Of a stretch of DNA of 64,000 nucleotides, positions 8,206 through 16,396 are shown one piece after another. The notes beneath the pieces were generated by a model. That model was not told where the DNA came from. It saw only the letters and a program-made list of their open reading frames with translations, and searched no databases. The translations under genes were made by a program, and so were the position numbers. Every line of letters begins with the position of its first letter. Position 1 is the first letter of the stretch. Origin of the DNA: CBDBND01 sp965262665 (GTDB taxonomy: Bacteria; Pseudomonadota; Alphaproteobacteria; Rhodospirillales; Rhodospirillaceae); assembly GCA_965262665.1 (NCBI GenBank), contig CBDHFR010000004.1, forward strand, positions 1,798,001 through 1,862,000, read 5' to 3'.

Positions 8206-9279
8206 TTAAGTATTTTTGACCATCCTTGCCAACTCCGGTTTCAGCCTCACCACCCCGTCCTTTTGCAGCATGAAATCCGCACCTGAGAACGTGTGTTCCT
8301 GAATAAGTTTCAAGATACCGCGATCCACAGTGGGCCGCTGCGGCTCCATGAGGTCAAAAACGAATGAATGCCGGTCCGGTTGCCAGCGGTCATGCATGAT
8401 GCCAATGGACGGATCATAGCCATCGGTAATGGCCTGGATGCGGACCGAGCTTTCAAGAGCGGTATAGGCGTAGTTGAGCATTGCGTTGATGGGATGGGTT
8501 GCCCGCTTATTTGTGGGCCGCTTCTCACTGAGAATAGAAGACCGTGCAAAATACCGCTTCCATTCATCGGGGATGGGATAGCGTTTGACCGCCTTCCACT
8601 TCATTTCCAGAGCCCGCCAAGCGTAGAAATACCCCTGGGCTACGGTTCCTTCCATACCCAGTAATAAAGCGACCGTCTTGGGCGGGTCGGTTTTGATAAT
8701 CTTTAGGATGGCCGTGGCCTTATCGATGGCCTTGTCCCTGGAGGGTGACCCAGGCAGCAGGTTTTCAAGGTTCCAAAGGGTTTCCTTGATCTTGCCCTTG
8801 ATGAGGGGAATGGCAAATGCCATCCGCTTGGCTTCGTTGGCCCTAGTTGCAATTTGCCAGGTGACCTTTTGCCGGTCGGCGGCATAGCCGTCCGTTCCGG
8901 CCATGGTGATGATCCGGCCATCCCATTTGAGCCGGATCAGGTCAACTTTCTGCCCGGCCAGCCAATCCAGGGCATCCAGGGTGATATTGCCCGAGCCGTC
9001 CACAATGACGATCCGGGGCGGTATGGTCAGCTCACCCTTAAAGAACCGCCATTCCCGTTTCTCTTGTGGGTAATGGGTATAGCCATCTTTAATGACGAGG
9101 ATGCCCTTATCGACACTGATAGATAAACCGTGCCCGTTCAGGATCAGCGGCCTGGTTTCCTTTTCCCGCCGCTTGCGTTTTGGCTTTCCGGCTTCAAGGG
9201 CCTTGAGCCAATAGCCGCACCGTTCGGCCCATTCGGACCCGTCATTAAGTGACTCGCGCTTGAGCGGTTCAGCCGTCAA
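8206..9279 (-). CDS. cas1: Cas1-family integrase (casposase)
   Basis: 357 aa. The N-terminal beta domain runs to about residue 130 ('PLILNGHGLSISVDKGILVI', 'VDGSGNITLDALDWLA'). The C-terminal helical domain carries the catalytic set: Glu210 in 'LLGMEGTVAQ', His296 in 'SIGIMHDRW' and Asp309/Glu312 in 'FDLMEPQRPTVD'. A basic segment (residues 32-42, 'KPKRKRREKE') precedes the fold. The TTG start at 9279 has GGAGG a few bases upstream. It inserts linear DNA ends into target sites, producing 14-15-bp duplications, which fits the duplication seen here. No cas2, effector cas gene or repeat array accompanies it, so a CRISPR role is unlikely. It is transcribed divergently from the polymerase operon. 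Confidence 0.93.
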   Translation of the reverse strand: MTAEPLKRESLNDGSEWAERCGYWLKALEAGKPKRKRREKETRPLILNGHGLSISVDKGILVIKDGYTHYPQEKREWRFFKGELTIPPRIVIVDGSGNITLDALDWLAGQKVDLIRLKWDGRIITMAGTDGYAADRQKVTWQIATRANEAKRMAFAIPLIKGKIKETLWNLENLLPGSPSRDKAIDKATAILKIIKTDPPKTVALLLGMEGTVAQGYFYAWRALEMKWKAVKRYPIPDEWKRYFARSSILSEKRPTNKRATHPINAMLNYAYTALESSVRIQAITDGYDPSIGIMHDRWQPDRHSFVFDLMEPQRPTVDRGILKLIQEHTFSGADFMLQKDGVVRLKPELARMVKNT

Positions 9280-9328
9280 AATGGCCTCCGAAATCGAGTT
9301 GTTTTTCTGATTTGGATTCTAGCCCAAG

Positions 9329-10036
9329 ATGCCTCAAAACCCTCGGAAAATCTGGGAAAAAGGGGTGCTTTTGGGCGAGGCCGTGGAAGCATTCTGTGAC
9401 TTCGACGAAGGGCAAGAAGCTCATCAATACGAGCGAATACTTTCCAATCTACGTGGACCGGCCAAGGAGGGAAATCCCGGTAATCAACCGGACCCTTTCC
9501 ACGAATACACACCTAAAGATGATGGCGAAAGAACACTGATGAGCATGAGGTATTTGCCGGAACTACGGGGTTGTCTAGTCGATCACTTGGAAGACAGCCG
9601 GTTATTAGCCTACGGGTTCATGATTCATCCTCAAATCAAAGATGAGCCAGAACAGATACCGCCCGCCCTTTTCCTTCAAGTCATGGATGAAGCCGATTGT
9701 TACCACTTTAATATTCACATGTTTGAAGGAAAGACCACTCATTTTCGTGATGTACGAGTTTTGTACCCTATGGACGTAGCTGTATCGGAAACTCGGCCAA
9801 GAGGGCGACCACCAAAGAGGCCGCATCTTGAGGAAGCCGTGAAAGAATTGACGGCCACTAATCCACGATTCGCGACATTGACTATAAAAGAAGCCAGGCG
9901 ACAGGTCGAAACTTTCCTCAAAAATGTCCTCAAAATTCCCGAAGCTAAAGCTGAGGACTTTTCAAATGAGACGCTACGCCGTGTAATCCGTAGTGTTACG
10001 GATTTCTCAAATCCACAAAATTCAAAATCCGATTAG
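9329..10036 (+). CDS. Casposon protein of unknown function with AT-hook-like motif
   Basis: 235 aa, starting at the ATG 49 bp from the cas1 start. No family recognised. The first 140 residues look globular ('LPELRGCLVDHLEDSRLLAY', 'PPALFLQVMDEADCYHFNIH'). The middle has 'RPRGRPPKRP', an AT-hook-type minor-groove binding motif. The C-terminal 80 residues are helical and charged. A DNA-binding accessory or regulatory role in transposition is possible from position and motif, but this is inference. Confidence 0.65.
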   Translation: MPQNPRKIWEKGVLLGEAVEAFCDFDEGQEAHQYERILSNLRGPAKEGNPGNQPDPFHEYTPKDDGERTLMSMRYLPELRGCLVDHLEDSRLLAYGFMIHPQIKDEPEQIPPALFLQVMDEADCYHFNIHMFEGKTTHFRDVRVLYPMDVAVSETRPRGRPPKRPHLEEAVKELTATNPRFATLTIKEARRQVETFLKNVLKIPEAKAEDFSNETLRRVIRSVTDFSNPQNSKSD

Positions 10037-10129
10037 AGTCAATTTCGAGTTTTAGATCACCTTTCTGCTGACTCCTAGAGTGCCTTCGAAACGCGGCCAA
10101 AACGGCTGTGTCGATTAAAGGAGTCAGCC

Positions 10130-10711
10130 ATGCCCCGCAAGAAGCGTGATTACAAGGCTGAGTACCGGCGACGCATTGAGCACGGTATCGCGAGGGGCCT
10201 AACCCGCCCACAAGCTCGCGGCCATCCCAAACCCGGAGAAAAGAGCGTCAGGACCGGGAGCCGTGCCCCCGAATCCGACCCCAAGCTTGAAGCGGCGGTC
10301 AAGCTGCTGCGCGAGGGCAACAGCCAAAGAGCGGCAGCGAAGGCGGCTGGCATTTCAACGGACCGGCTAAGGCGCTTCACCTACGGACACAACCTGGCTA
10401 AGCGCGTTGGCCGCAAATGGGTCGTGATGGATGAGCGGCCAAGGCGGGTGCCGACACTAACCCAAGGTGAGGTCAAAACCGTCACGGTTCCAGGGTTCGA
10501 TGAGGCCAGCAAGGCCGGATCGTATTGGAATGATGTGGGGCAGTTCATACGCACCAACGAGCTTGAAATTATCCTGCCCTATACCGCAGACGGTCTCACC
10601 GACGTCAAAGGCCGCTTCTTTCCCTTCGAAACCGATCCCAATGAACTCCACCGCATAGCCGCGCCGGACACCCCGCCATTTCACGAAATCTATCAGATCA
10701 CGACTGACTGA
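10130..10711 (+). CDS. Helix-turn-helix protein of the casposon replication operon
   Basis: 193 aa with a good ribosome site (AAAGGAG) before the ATG. The N-terminus is strongly basic ('MPRKKRDYKAEYRRRIEHGI'). Residues 51-75 ('LEAAVKLLREGNSQRAAAKA', then 'AGISTDRLRRF') form a resolvase-type HTH. The C-terminal half is a separate acidic/hydrophobic domain of unknown function. Similar basic-plus-HTH proteins occur in phages. It sits 10 bp ahead of the HNH gene, so the two are surely co-transcribed. Likely a DNA-binding regulator or replication accessory. Confidence 0.75.
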   Translation: MPRKKRDYKAEYRRRIEHGIARGLTRPQARGHPKPGEKSVRTGSRAPESDPKLEAAVKLLREGNSQRAAAKAAGISTDRLRRFTYGHNLAKRVGRKWVVMDERPRRVPTLTQGEVKTVTVPGFDEASKAGSYWNDVGQFIRTNELEIILPYTADGLTDVKGRFFPFETDPNELHRIAAPDTPPFHEIYQITTD

Positions 10712-10721
10712 GGTTGAGGTT

Positions 10722-11084
10722 ATGAAATCAAAATATCCCGATAAGGAATCCAGGAAGCATAAAGCGTTTAATCGTCTAGAAACTCGTAAACCAGTCTGTA
10801 CGGGTTGCGGAGAAACGGATTGGCGGTGTTTTGAAGCCCATCACATTGCCGATCAGGCTCACCATGACGATACAGCGCTAATGTGCCGCAATTGTCATGC
10901 CAAGGTCACGGATTACCAAAAGGATCATCCCGTAGACACAGACGGCCAGGACGCAAAGCTGGCCACCATTGGTTATTATCTGTTCGGGCTTAGCGATCTG
11001 TTCCGCCTCATTGCCGATACCCTGTTGGGGTTCGCCCAAGACCTTTTGGACCGGGCCAAGAGCGGGCCAAACAGCCGTGAGTAG
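10722..11084 (+). CDS. HNH endonuclease
   Basis: 120 aa. Zinc-binding 'CTGCGE' and 'CRNCH' pairs bracket the HNH core 'CFEAHHIADQAHHDD', the arrangement of HNH nucleases and a frequent component of casposons. The C-terminal 40 residues are hydrophobic ('LFGLSDLFRLIADTLLGFAQ') and unlike the core. Its stop overlaps the likely GTG start of the polymerase by 8 bp, indicating translational coupling. The role in the casposon cycle is not established; nicking or resolution is possible. Confidence 0.85.
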   Translation: MKSKYPDKESRKHKAFNRLETRKPVCTGCGETDWRCFEAHHIADQAHHDDTALMCRNCHAKVTDYQKDHPVDTDGQDAKLATIGYYLFGLSDLFRLIADTLLGFAQDLLDRAKSGPNSRE

Positions 11085-13791
11085 GCCAACACCCGCCCGG
11101 ATTGCCGTGCGCTGCTATACGGAAGTTCCGGACTCCAAACCAGTCGGCGGTAAGTCAAAGCGGTCCCGCCTAGATCAACCTTCAGAGTGGGCACTGATTT
11201 TTGACTGTGAAACCACTATTGATGCGTCACAGACCTTGAGGGTTGGCGTGTTCCAAGTTCGCAAGAATAGTGATTTGAATCGCGAGGGTTTGTTTTTTGA
11301 TGACGAAAGCCTCAGTGATACCGATATCGCGACCATATTGGCTTACGCCGATGCCAAAGACCTGGAACCGCTTTCCAATGCCGGTTTCGCCACAGACGTT
11401 TTTCTCAAGGTGGGATACCACTGGCAGGGCAGCATTATCGGCTTCAACCTGCCCTTCGATATCTCCCGCATTGCCTTAAGCCACAGCGAGGCCCGAGGCT
11501 CCATGCACGGCGGGTTTTCCTTTGACCTGACCGGCGGCAAGCATGATCCCCGCGTGCGGGTCAAGCATCTCAGCCGCAGGGCCGCATTGTTCGATTTCGC
11601 CGCTCCCGCAACCCAGAACACAGGCCGCAGCGACCGCAAACGCAACATTACAAACGAACACCACAGGGGTTATTTTGTCGATGTGAAGTCCCTGGCCGTT
11701 GCTTTGACAAGCCGGAGTTTCACCCTGGCCGGCCTGTGCCGACATCTCAAAACAGACACGCAAAAGCTGGCCACCGATGAACACGGCGGCCCGATCACGC
11801 CGGAGTATCTGGATTACGCCAGGACGGACGTTCAAGCCACTTGGGAATGCTTTGAAGCCTTGGCGGATATCTATTGCACGCATGGCCTGGATACCCCGCT
11901 CCACCGCATCCTGAGTGAGGCCAGTATCGGCAAGGCTTATCTCAAGCAGATGGGTATTAAGCCCTTGCTGGCCTGTAAGCCGGGCATCCCGCGATCCCTT
12001 TTCGGCAAGATCATGTGTGCCTACTACGGCGGCCGCGCCGAAGTCAGAACACGCCGGGAAATCCGCGAAGTCCTTTATGTGGATTACAAATCCATGTATC
12101 CGACCGTAAACAGCCTCATGGGTTTGTGGGATTTTGTCATTGCCGACGGCATGACCTGGGCTGATACCACAACGGAAACCCAAGAGTTTCTGAATGACGT
12201 GGCCATTACCGACTTTCAGACTAAGGATACCTGGAAGCGTTTACGGACCTTGGTCCGGATCAAGCCTGACAAAGATATTGTTCCCGTCCGGGCGAAATAC
12301 GATGGCAAGGTCAACACCATCGGTCTCAATTACCTAACATTCGAAGACTCGCTTTGGTACACCCTGGCCGACGTAGTGGCCTCAAAGCTGATCGGCGGCA
12401 AAACACCCACAATCATTGCAGCGATCACCTTCACACCTGGGACACCGCAAGAGGACCTCAGGGCCGTTGATCTGTTTGGCAACCCTGATTACCGGGTCGA
12501 TCCGCTTGAGCATGATGTTTTCAACCGCCTTATTGATCTTCGCGATGAAGCCAAAACAAAGGGTGATGCCACTGAAAAAGCCATAAAGATCATCGCAAAC
12601 GCTGCCAGCTACGGCATTTTCATTGAAATCCAGCGCGATGATGTCTGGGAAAAGAAATCGCTGAATGTTTATGGACCGGACAGAGAGGGTTTCATCACCC
12701 AATCGAAAGCCCTTGAACAACCAGGTAAATTCTTCCACCCGCTTTTGGGGGTGTTAATCACAGGGGCGGCCCGTCTCATGTTGGCTTTAGCCGAGCGATT
12801 AACGCTGGATCAGGGATTGGAGTGGGTCTTTTGCGACACTGACAGTCTTGCCATTGCAAAACCTGAAGGAATGGAAAGGGATGAATTAGAGACAAGAGCC
12901 AAGTCCGTCATTGAATGGTTTGTTCCCCTGAACCCGTATCAAAAACCCGGCTCAATCCTGAAAATCGAGGATATCAACTATGAACAAGACGCCAATGTAT
13001 TAAAGCCGCTCTATTGCTTTGCCATTTCCGCAAAGCGGTATGCGCTCCTTAATATCGATAAGGACGGCAAACCCGTATTGCGGAAGGCCTCTGCCCACGG
13101 TTTGGGCCATCTAATGGAGCCTTACTCCCAAGATGAAACCTTGGCTAAATTACCTAAACCGCAATTCCCATTGCATGAAATTGGCGTTAAGCGCTGGCAG
13201 CATGATTTGTGGGTTAAAGTCATCGAAGCCACGCTGAACCGGCATCCGGATCGGGTGACCTATGACTGGCATCCCGCACAAAGGAAACCGGCACTCAGCC
13301 GCTATTCAGCAAGCAGCCCGGCCCTTTTGACCTGGATGAAGCACTACAATTCTGACAAGCCCTATCGGGAACAAATACGGCCTTTCGGTTTCCTGGTTTC
13401 TCCAATGGCCCGAACTGGATTGTTTGCCGCAATGCCTGAACCGAAACTTGTAGACCCGCACAAGCGCGGCAGGCCAAAGAAAGTTTCATACCCGAAGCCC
13501 ATCGCGCCTTTCGATACGGACCCAGGCCAAGCCGTTGCTAATGCCTTTGACCGGATGACGGGAGAGCCGGTCCGCACGGACCAGCTCAAGACCTACGCCG
13601 AGGTGCTTTGCCAGTACCACCTAAGCTCTGAGAACAAGTTTGAGAATGGGACCTTCACAGACCATGGTGAAACGTGGCGGCGGCATATTCATGCCGATAG
13701 CTTTAGTTTAATCGGGAAGGAAGCCAATAAGGTTGGGGACAGTGGGGAGGAGGAGCCGGGTTCATTCGGACAACTAGGTATTGCCTGGTAA
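11077..13791 (+). CDS. polB: Family-B DNA polymerase of the casposon
   Basis: About 904 aa from the GTG at 11077; the frame is open upstream to 10969, but that part lies inside the HNH gene. Exonuclease motifs are complete: 'FDCETT' (Asp43), 'FNLPFD' (Asp128) and 'YARTD' (Asp251). 'YYGGRAEVR' (about 316-324) is the YxGG-like linker. Polymerase motifs follow: A 'VDYKSMYPT' (Asp336), B 'KIIANAASYG' (504-513), C 'FCDTDS' (Asp587/Asp589) and 'KRY' at 653-655. It should be an active proofreading polymerase replicating the element. Protein-primed synthesis is known for related casposon polymerases but cannot be shown here. The C-terminal 150 residues are not assigned. Confidence 0.93.
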   Translation: MSRPTPARIAVRCYTEVPDSKPVGGKSKRSRLDQPSEWALIFDCETTIDASQTLRVGVFQVRKNSDLNREGLFFDDESLSDTDIATILAYADAKDLEPLSNAGFATDVFLKVGYHWQGSIIGFNLPFDISRIALSHSEARGSMHGGFSFDLTGGKHDPRVRVKHLSRRAALFDFAAPATQNTGRSDRKRNITNEHHRGYFVDVKSLAVALTSRSFTLAGLCRHLKTDTQKLATDEHGGPITPEYLDYARTDVQATWECFEALADIYCTHGLDTPLHRILSEASIGKAYLKQMGIKPLLACKPGIPRSLFGKIMCAYYGGRAEVRTRREIREVLYVDYKSMYPTVNSLMGLWDFVIADGMTWADTTTETQEFLNDVAITDFQTKDTWKRLRTLVRIKPDKDIVPVRAKYDGKVNTIGLNYLTFEDSLWYTLADVVASKLIGGKTPTIIAAITFTPGTPQEDLRAVDLFGNPDYRVDPLEHDVFNRLIDLRDEAKTKGDATEKAIKIIANAASYGIFIEIQRDDVWEKKSLNVYGPDREGFITQSKALEQPGKFFHPLLGVLITGAARLMLALAERLTLDQGLEWVFCDTDSLAIAKPEGMERDELETRAKSVIEWFVPLNPYQKPGSILKIEDINYEQDANVLKPLYCFAISAKRYALLNIDKDGKPVLRKASAHGLGHLMEPYSQDETLAKLPKPQFPLHEIGVKRWQHDLWVKVIEATLNRHPDRVTYDWHPAQRKPALSRYSASSPALLTWMKHYNSDKPYREQIRPFGFLVSPMARTGLFAAMPEPKLVDPHKRGRPKKVSYPKPIAPFDTDPGQAVANAFDRMTGEPVRTDQLKTYAEVLCQYHLSSENKFENGTFTDHGETWRRHIHADSFSLIGKEANKVGDSGEEEPGSFGQLGIAW

Positions 13792-13898
13792 AAAACTTTT
13801 CATATCCGAATTTCAACACAATTCAGAACTATGGGGTACGCTTATTTTTTGACAAGTTTAAACTGCTACGAAAACTAATACATCAAAGGGGGAGGAGC

Positions 13899-16106
13899 AT
13901 GAACTACTTGCTATCATTTCTAAAAATATCCTGTTTCATAAACATAATGGTCTTTTTTGCGGTACCGACTATTGCTCCGGCGCAAGGACTTCGCGCCATT
14001 GAAGCCTTTTCTTCACGGGAAGCGACACAATCAACTAACCCAATTTGGGCTCAACAATTGAAAGAGAAATTTCACGCCCAGAGAGAGCTTACTAACAGCT
14101 TAACCGCACCTTTAAGCCAAGGCAGCCAGCAAAAGACGCTCCAAGTAATCATTCAGTATGAAAACGCTTTTGGATCGGGATGGGATAGGGAAGGTCAAAA
14201 TTCGATCGAAAGTATTGAAGGTCTAAATCCCATGGCAGTTAGACAATCATTGGAAAGCCGTGGCATAGAAGTAATAAGAGAAATGAGGGCCACTAATGCA
14301 GTACGTGCGAAAATCCAGGAAAGTGACATTGATACCTTGGTTAGCGACCCAAACATTAAAAATGTTTTAATTGAACAATTCTATGAACGAATGGAAGTGC
14401 CACGAAACCGCGAAAAACAAAATTTGTTTTTCAGTGTCAGATATATAAATGCTGATGAGCTTTGGGAGGATGGGTATACTGGGGAGGATCAAGTTGTGGT
14501 CGTTCTTGATACTGGGATTTTCTCGGACCATGAGGTTTTCTCCGACGGGAAAATCATACGGGAAGCTTGTTTTTCCTCTTCTAACTCTGAGCAAGGCTGG
14601 GTGTCCTTATGCCCTAGTGGCCGCGATAGTCAGATTGGCCCAGGTGCAGCTTCAAATTGTCCGGATGATAAAGAAGTGTGCTTTCATGGCACACATGTTG
14701 CAAGTATTGCAGCCGGAAACGACCCGAGTAGCTTTATTGAGAATGACGGGGTTGCTTTCGATGCGGATATCATCGCAGCGCAGGTATTTCGAGAGGGAAC
14801 GAGCAGCGAAATTTGCGAAGAGGAAGATTCCTGTATTAAGTCCTCGTCTCTAGATCTATATGAAGCATTAGATTGGGTTAAGAGCATAGCGAGACGCTAC
14901 AATATTGCCGCTGTCAATATGAGTCTTGGGGGCGGAGAGCATTTCGACTATTGCCCGGAAACACCTCTTGATGATTTGATAAATGACCTTCGCGACTTGG
15001 AAATCCTCACTACTATTGCTTCGGGGAATGAAGGGTACGTTGGTGCCGTTAGTTCTCCGGCATGTGTTGAAGCGGCTATAACAGTTAGCGCATCCATAAT
15101 CTCCTTTCCTGCAAGTTGGGCTAATCATGCCGAAATAGTCGATTTGCTGGCCCCAGGAACCTCAATAGATGCAGCTTCCGAACCACCCGACAGCTATGTG
15201 AGTAGGCGTGGAACCTCCATGGCTGCACCCCACGTCGCTGGTGCTTTGGCACTTCTTAGGTCTGTAGACCCCAACGCATCCGCAGACCAATTGGAATACG
15301 CTCTTAAGGCATCTGGTGACAAACAGAGTCGTTTTGATTGGGATTGGGAGACACCTTTTATCGACGTTGAAGCCGCCGTTTCTCGCCTTGATGATACTGC
15401 GCCTCCATCTGGCACGCGGGTACTTTCGGTAGTGTCGTCTGGTGACGCAAGCGGGCGTCTTTCATTCCTCAGATTCTTTAATTCAGAGTTTTTTTCTGAT
15501 GAGGTCGAGGTAACACTTATCGACGATACATCCGGAGAGGTTGTAGGTGTGTTTGAAGCAGATATTCGAGGAGATGCATCCATTCAATACCAGATTTCGG
15601 ATATCGAATCAGACCTTGGAATTAATACTGATGGCAGAACATTCTATACCGCTGTAGTTGATTCTGACTTCGATGGTTTTGTCCAACACGTTTTATGGAA
15701 CCCAGGCGGGGCATCGTTAACAAACGTCACAAGCTGCCTAAATGGTGTGACTGATAAACAAACCACTCTGATAAACATGCATACGGAGCGAGTTGCAGCG
15801 GGCTATCCTTCTTACATCTTTATTCATAATGGCGGTAACGACCTTGCAGATGCTGAATTTGACGTTTATGAAGCTACTAACGGTTCCTATATTGGTGGTG
15901 TGATTGCCCCTGAGGTTTTCCCCACAACAACGGCTATATATAGAGCTCAAGACTTTCTGGATGTCCTAGAATACAGTCCTGATGAAGACGACTACCACGT
16001 GAATGTTGTTTTGCAATCAGGCTTTACTGGATCGGTCGCTCACATTGTCGATAATACAGGAGCCGGTGTAGTTACAAACATGTCTGACAAATGTGAAATC
16101 AATTGA
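13899..16106 (+). CDS. Secreted subtilisin-like (S8) serine protease
   Basis: 735 aa with a strong ribosome site (GGGGGAGG). A hydrophobic signal peptide covers residues 1-29, ending near 'APAQG'. A propeptide-like region ('LQVIIQYENAF', about 81-165) is followed by the peptidase domain: Asp204 in 'VVLDTGIF', His263 in 'HGTHVASIAAG', Asn377 in 'ASGNEG' and Ser440 in 'GTSMAAPHVAG'. The C-terminal 240 residues contain beta-rich repeats of unknown role. It is the last gene before the right end of the casposon and is presumed cargo; whether it helps the host or the element is unknown. Confidence 0.88.
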   Translation: MNYLLSFLKISCFINIMVFFAVPTIAPAQGLRAIEAFSSREATQSTNPIWAQQLKEKFHAQRELTNSLTAPLSQGSQQKTLQVIIQYENAFGSGWDREGQNSIESIEGLNPMAVRQSLESRGIEVIREMRATNAVRAKIQESDIDTLVSDPNIKNVLIEQFYERMEVPRNREKQNLFFSVRYINADELWEDGYTGEDQVVVVLDTGIFSDHEVFSDGKIIREACFSSSNSEQGWVSLCPSGRDSQIGPGAASNCPDDKEVCFHGTHVASIAAGNDPSSFIENDGVAFDADIIAAQVFREGTSSEICEEEDSCIKSSSLDLYEALDWVKSIARRYNIAAVNMSLGGGEHFDYCPETPLDDLINDLRDLEILTTIASGNEGYVGAVSSPACVEAAITVSASIISFPASWANHAEIVDLLAPGTSIDAASEPPDSYVSRRGTSMAAPHVAGALALLRSVDPNASADQLEYALKASGDKQSRFDWDWETPFIDVEAAVSRLDDTAPPSGTRVLSVVSSGDASGRLSFLRFFNSEFFSDEVEVTLIDDTSGEVVGVFEADIRGDASIQYQISDIESDLGINTDGRTFYTAVVDSDFDGFVQHVLWNPGGASLTNVTSCLNGVTDKQTTLINMHTERVAAGYPSYIFIHNGGNDLADAEFDVYEATNGSYIGGVIAPEVFPTTTAIYRAQDFLDVLEYSPDEDDYHVNVVLQSGFTGSVAHIVDNTGAGVVTNMSDKCEIN

Positions 16107-16260
16107 TGGCAATTCTCCGCTTGAAGAAATCAGGGTAAATCGTTTCCTTACAATCCATGACTGAATCACCACTTAACCTTCCGGCAGCTATAGCTGTTTA
16201 AAACGTAAAGCAACCAGCCTCCTCTATCCCGTGTATCCAACCTGCAACTCGCCTCACTAA

Positions 16261-16288
16261 TATTTTTGGCGGGAGATAACTATACCCC
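16261..16288 (-). repeat. Casposon terminal inverted repeat, right
   Basis: TATTTTT, four unmatched bases, then GGAGATAACTATACCCC, the inverse of 6068-6095. Confidence 0.92.
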
Positions 16289-16303
16289 CTGGCGGTACGC
16301 GCG
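16289..16303. repeat. 15-bp target-site duplication, right (casposon)
   Basis: Exact copy of 6053-6067 (CTGGCGGTACGCGCG). It belongs to the cbpM coding sequence. Confidence 0.9.
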
Positions 16304-16392
16304 GGAGAAAGCCAGCCGCGCTCGATCCAGACATGCAGCGTCTCGCGGCGGAGAGTTGCGAAGGTGCGGAGGACTTCCGTCTCGTCCAACAT
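16289..16392 (-). pseudogene. cbpM: CbpM chaperone-modulator, N-terminal part
   Basis: The ATG at 16392 starts 'MLDETEVLRTFATLRRETLH' and then 'VWIERGWLSPARTAR', the MerR-like HTH start of CbpM. It begins 4 bp after the cbpA stop, as in the usual cbpA-cbpM pair. The reading frame then enters the casposon end ('GYSYLPPK') and stops at 16198. The missing C-terminal half is at 5910-6067. Confidence 0.85.
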
Positions 16393-16396
16393 CCGT

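Larger units (their letters stand above)
6068..16288. mobile_element. Casposon (10.2 kb, apparently complete)
   Basis: The element is delimited by inverted repeats (17 identical terminal bases plus a matching AAAAATA block) and 15-bp direct repeats of cbpM sequence. Inside are a solo Cas1 without Cas2 or CRISPR array, a family-B DNA polymerase, an HNH nuclease and an HTH protein, the hallmark set of casposons (self-synthesising transposons that use Cas1 as integrase). Other genes are a TIR-like protein, a small membrane protein, an unrecognised protein divergent from cas1 and an S8 protease. Leftward genes (TIR, membrane protein, cas1) and rightward genes (9329 to 16106) diverge from about 9300. 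All frames are open. Confidence 0.92.

Noticed and set aside
8206..9279. Cas1 as part of a CRISPR-Cas locus
   Set aside because: No cas2, no interference genes and no repeat-spacer array are visible; the flanking inverted repeats, target duplication and PolB point to a casposon.
9276..9512. Minus-strand frame upstream of cas1
   Set aside because: It lies antisense to the unknown protein at 9329 and shows no protein-like pattern.
10969..11076. N-terminal extension of PolB
   Set aside because: The codons lie inside the HNH gene in another frame and lack protein-like character; the GTG at 11077 fits translational coupling.
11476..12183. 235-codon minus-strand frame inside PolB
   Set aside because: It is a reverse-strand shadow of a long, motif-complete polymerase gene.
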